From contig JAREIK010001723.1 of the NCBI GenBank assembly GCA_029783825.1, forward strand, positions 1,407,257 through 1,471,256: a stretch of 64,000 bases of DNA, given 5' to 3'. The DNA comes from Sapria himalayana (Eukaryota > Streptophyta > Magnoliopsida > Malpighiales > Rafflesiaceae). How positions within the stretch are numbered: the stretch's first letter is position 1; each line of letters opens with the position of its first letter. The position numbers were made by a program, and so were the translations under genes. Below are positions 60,716 through 64,000 of this stretch, one piece after another. The notes beneath the pieces were generated by a model. It was given only the letters and a program-made list of their open reading frames with translations, was not told the DNA's origin and did no database searches.

Positions 60716-62805
60716 CTGTAAGACAATAAAATTTAATTTGTGTTTTTTCATGTCTATAATATTTGTTTATATATATCAGTGAATATGTTTTTGTGTCTCT
60801 GAATTTTTGGGGTTGAGTTTTAGCCTATTATAGGTAAGTAAAAGCCTATTTTCAGCAGTGGCAGCGATGGCTGCAGTGGTAGCGATGGCTGCAGCGGCAT
60901 CGGTGGTAGAGGCGGTTGCGACGGCGGCGGAGGCAGCGACGGCGGCAATAGTGGCAGAGTTGATGTCAGCAGAAGCAGAAGCATCAACGACAGAGGCGAC
61001 GGTAGCGGCAGAGGCGGGTGCGGTAGTGGCAGCACGGGCAGCTGAGGCAGCAGTAGTGGTAGTAGTGGCAGCACTGGTAGCGATAGTGGCAGCAGTGGCA
61101 GTAGCATCGGTAGTGGTAGTGGTAGCGGTAGTGGCAGCGGCAGCAGTGGTAGGAGCGGCAACGGTAGCGAGAGCAGATGCAACGACAACAAATGCGGTAT
61201 ATACATATGTATATAGTCAATATATACGTACATATAAAACTACAGTATTTTATGTACATATATACTGAGTATATTTGTACTCAGTTTAAATGTACACATA
61301 ATATTGTTGTTTTTATGTACATATACTGTAGTAATATATGTACAAGTGAAATGCTAGTATATATGTACATATTTACTACTATAATATATATTTATCAAAA
61401 CATAGTTTTTTATTTATTTATTTTGATTTGATTTGGTGGTTTAAATTCCATACAGATATGATACCTCATTGTTTCCCATACAAAGCTTGTAAAAGTGATA
61501 ACATTTCAACAAACATGATGCACCGTGATTCGGAAAGCATTTTCGCAGTGGAAAGTTGGTGATCGGAAGAGTAGAGAGGGAGAAAGTAACGTCAATGCAT
61601 TGATAGATTATACTTTATGCAAAGTCGGTGTATACATTGATTAATAAGAAGTAATATATTTTTTTGTTATTTTTTTGTTTTATTTATTTAAAATATTGTA
61701 TTAGAATAAGTTATTATATGAATTTTTTTTTGTTTAATTTAAAAGTTTCATTTATAGTTTATATTTTTTTAAAATTTAATTTACAAATATTAAATTATTT
61801 AATTAAATTTTTGTTTAAATTGTATGACAATCAACTTTAATTTGTGTTTGTTCATTTCTATATTAACTATATATATATATATATATGAATATGTTTGTGT
61901 TTCTCCGAATTTTTTTGGTGGACTGTTAGCCTATTATAGGTATGTAAAAGCATATTATCAGTAGTGGTAGGCGTGGCAGTGGCAGCAGCATGGCAGTGGT
62001 AGCAGTGGCACTAGAAGCGGTAGCGGTAGCAGCGACGATAGCAACGGTGGCGTCGACTGCGGCTCAGCAGCAGAGTCAGTGGCGCCATCGATAGTGGTGG
62101 CAGTCATGAAAGCTGTGACATCGGCAGTAGTGGTAGCGGTGGTAGCCATGGCAGCCGCGACAGCAACATAGGCAGCAGAGGCAACGACAATAATAGTGGC
62201 AGCGTCAGCATCGACGACAGTAGCAGCTGTAGCGGCAACAACGGTAGAGGCGGTAGGGGAGGTAGCAGCCGCAATGGCGGCTCCACCGGCAACGACGGCA
62301 ACACCAGCAGCATCCACAATGGCAGGGGTGGCAGTGACAGTGGGAGTAGCAGGAACGATAACAAATGTGGTATATACGTATATATATTGTTAGTATATAA
62401 GTACAAATAATTCTGCATGATTTTATGTACAAATATACTGAGTATATATGTACTCGATATATATGTACGCATAATATTGCAATTTATATGTACAAATACT
62501 ACAATAATATATGTACGAGTGAAATGCTAGTATATATGTACATTTTTGTTGCAGTAATATATATTTATCAAAACATAGTTTTTTAAATGTATCTTAATTT
62601 TATTTGCTTGTTTAAATATCTTACATATGTGGTACGACATTATTTCCCATACGAAGCTAGTATAAGCGAAGGGACTTTTCAACATACATGAAGCACCGTG
62701 ACTCGGACATCATTTTCACAATGGAAAGTTGGTGATCGGAGGAGCAGAGGGAGAGAAAGAACAACATCAATGTATTGATAGATTATACTTTATGCACAGT
62801 CAGTA
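60716..62805. repeat. Two tandem ~1.0-kb units with trinucleotide cores
   Basis: Unit 1 (60,716-61,640) and unit 2 (61,812-62,805) share their whole layout. AATTTAATTTGTGTTT is followed by TTAGCCTATTATAGGTA, then a 330-400-bp core of GGCAGY/GTAGCG triplets, ACAACAAATGCGGTATATAC, and repeated TATATGTACA words. Both then have GAAATGCTAGTATATATGTAC and ATATATTTATCAAAACATAG, and end with AGTGGAAAGTTGGTGATCGG and CATTGATAGATTATACTTTATGC. Because the cores are triplet repeats, open frames appear on both strands (Ala/Val-rich plus, Leu/Pro-rich minus); I do not treat these as genes. Confidence 0.85.
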
Positions 62806-64000
62806 AAAAGAAGAAGAAGAAGAAGAAGAAGAAGAAGCAGTCAAAAAAGTAGAAGAAGAAGAAGCAACAGCAGAACAAGAAGAAGAAGAAGAAGAAGAAG
62901 AAGAAGAAGAAGAAATATAAAAAAGAAAGAAGAAAAATAACAAGAAGAAGAATAAGAACAAGCAGAAGAAAAAGAAGAAGAAGTAGAAGAAGAAGAAAAA
63001 AGAAGAAGAAGAAGAAGAAAAAGAAGAAGAAGAAGAATAAGGAGAAGAAGAAGAAGAGAAGAAGAAGAAGAAGAAGTAGTAGTAGTAATAGTAGTAGTAA
63101 AAAAATGTAGTAGAAGAAGAAGAAATTGAAGAAGAAGAAGAAATTGAAGAAGAAGAAGAAGCAGAAGCAAAAGAAGAAGAAGAAGCAGAAGCAAAAGAAG
63201 AAGAAGAGGAGGGGGCAGAAAGAAGAAGCAGAAAAAAGAAGAAGAAGAAGAAGCAGAAGAAGAAGTTAAAGAAGAAGAAAAAGAAAATGAAGCAGAAAAA
63301 GAAGTTGAAGAATAATAAGAAAAAGTAGAAGCAGAAGAAAAAGAAGAAGCAGAAAGAAGAATAAGTAGAAGGAGGAGGAGGAGAAGAAGAAGAAGAAGCA
63401 GAAGAAGAAGAAGAAGAAGTAGAAGAACAAGAAGAAGAATAATAATAATAATAAGCAAAAAAAAGATGCAGAAGGAGGAGAAAATGAAGAAGCAGAAGGA
63501 GAAGGAGAAAGAGAAGAAGAAGAAACCGAAGAAGAAGAAAAAGATGTAGTAGTATAATACTAAAGAAGAAGAAGACAATGACTAAAAATAATAAATAAGA
63601 AAAAGAAGAAGAAGAGGAGGAGGAGGAAGAAGAAGAAGCATAAGAAGAAGAAGACGAAAGAAAGAAAGAAGAAGAAGAAAGAAAGAAAGAAGAAGAAGAA
63701 GAAGAAAGAAAGAAGAAGAAAAAGAAGAGGAAGAAGAAGAAGCATAAGAAGAAGAAGAAGAAGAAGAAAAAGAAGAAGGAGAAGCAGAAGAAGTAGAAGA
63801 AGAAGAAGCAAAATAGAAGAAGAAAAAAAAAGAAGAAGAAGAAAAAGAACAAGAAAAAGAACAAGAAGAAGAAAAAGAAGAAGAAGAAGAAGAAGAAGAA
63901 GAAGATGATGATGAAGAAGAAGAAGATGATGATGATGAAGTAGAAGAAGAAGAAGAAGAAATAGAATAAGGAGTAGAAGAAGAAGAAGAAGAAGAAAAGA
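62806..64000. repeat. (GAA)n purine tract, open at window end
   Basis: About 1.2 kb of GAAGAAGAA with scattered variants (GCA, GTA, GGA, ATA, GAT triplets), almost all purine on the plus strand. It begins right at the end of the second tandem unit. The 354-codon Phe/Ser/Leu-rich minus-strand frame is an artefact. Confidence 0.95.

Noticed and set aside
60820..61268. Overlapping 136- and 137-codon frames on opposite strands, Ala/Val-rich and Leu/Pro-rich
   Set aside because: Both come from the triplet-repeat core; open frames on both strands over the same bases signal composition, not genes.
62800..63864. 354-codon minus-strand open frame rich in Phe, Ser and Leu
   Set aside because: It is only the complement of the GAA triplet tract; the low-complexity repeat explains the lack of stops.

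Overview
This is plant nuclear DNA: very AT-rich, full of plant-type LTR retrotransposons and DNA transposons, with one recognisable spliced host gene. The plant lineage cannot be fixed from the sequence; an angiosperm is the safest reading. There is no rRNA, complete tRNA, CRISPR array or bacterial-style operon. Most long open frames are artefacts of simple repeats.

Layout. 0.3-1.5 kb: wrecked hAT transposase. 2.1-3.3 kb: end of a GC-rich inverted-repeat element, then a dead copia pol. 3.8-9.4 kb: Athila-like gypsy remnant with two LTR-like copies around an env-like domain. 9.5-11.3 kb: copia gag with primer-binding site and LTR. 11.5-16 kb: three tandem copies of a hAT-derived unit, one split by a GC-rich element. 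17.5-19.3 kb: another GC-rich element end and a copia RT/RNase H remnant. 20.6-22.8 kb: an apparently intact beta-carbonic anhydrase gene on the minus strand, nine coding exons, 257 codons plus stop, one GC-AG intron. 23.4-27.1 kb: a cluster of long-TIR, Mutator-like non-autonomous elements, two with perfect 9-bp target duplications, whose cores carry GAGCTC arrays or AT repeats. 27.3-31.1 kb: degenerate plus-strand copia element with a GC-rich element (11-bp target duplication) inside one LTR. 32.3-40.0 kb: a pogo/Tigger-like transposase gene broken by a Mutator-like element, a complete copia element (33,491-38,407) and a Tourist-like MITE (39,134-39,952). 42.0-44.8 kb: second gypsy remnant with a protease region. 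44.84-46.0 kb: CACTA terminus with subterminal repeats. 46-54 kb: AT-rich DNA with a ~3 kb tandem array of ~550-630-bp units. 54.5-60.3 kb: the two CACTA genes (TNP2-like transposase and Ptta/En/Spm protein), both decayed. 60.7-62.8 kb: two tandem ~1.0-kb units with trinucleotide-repeat cores. 62.8-64.0 kb: GAA-rich purine tract running off the window.

The carbonic anhydrase is the only gene that looks functional. The rest is a layered record of transposition. The clearest history is the pogo-like gene: its reading resumes on the far side of each inserted element, so the order and exact points of insertion can be read directly. The least-described material is the pair of non-autonomous families: the GAGCTC-array Mutator-like elements and the GC-rich GTGTCAA-ended elements.
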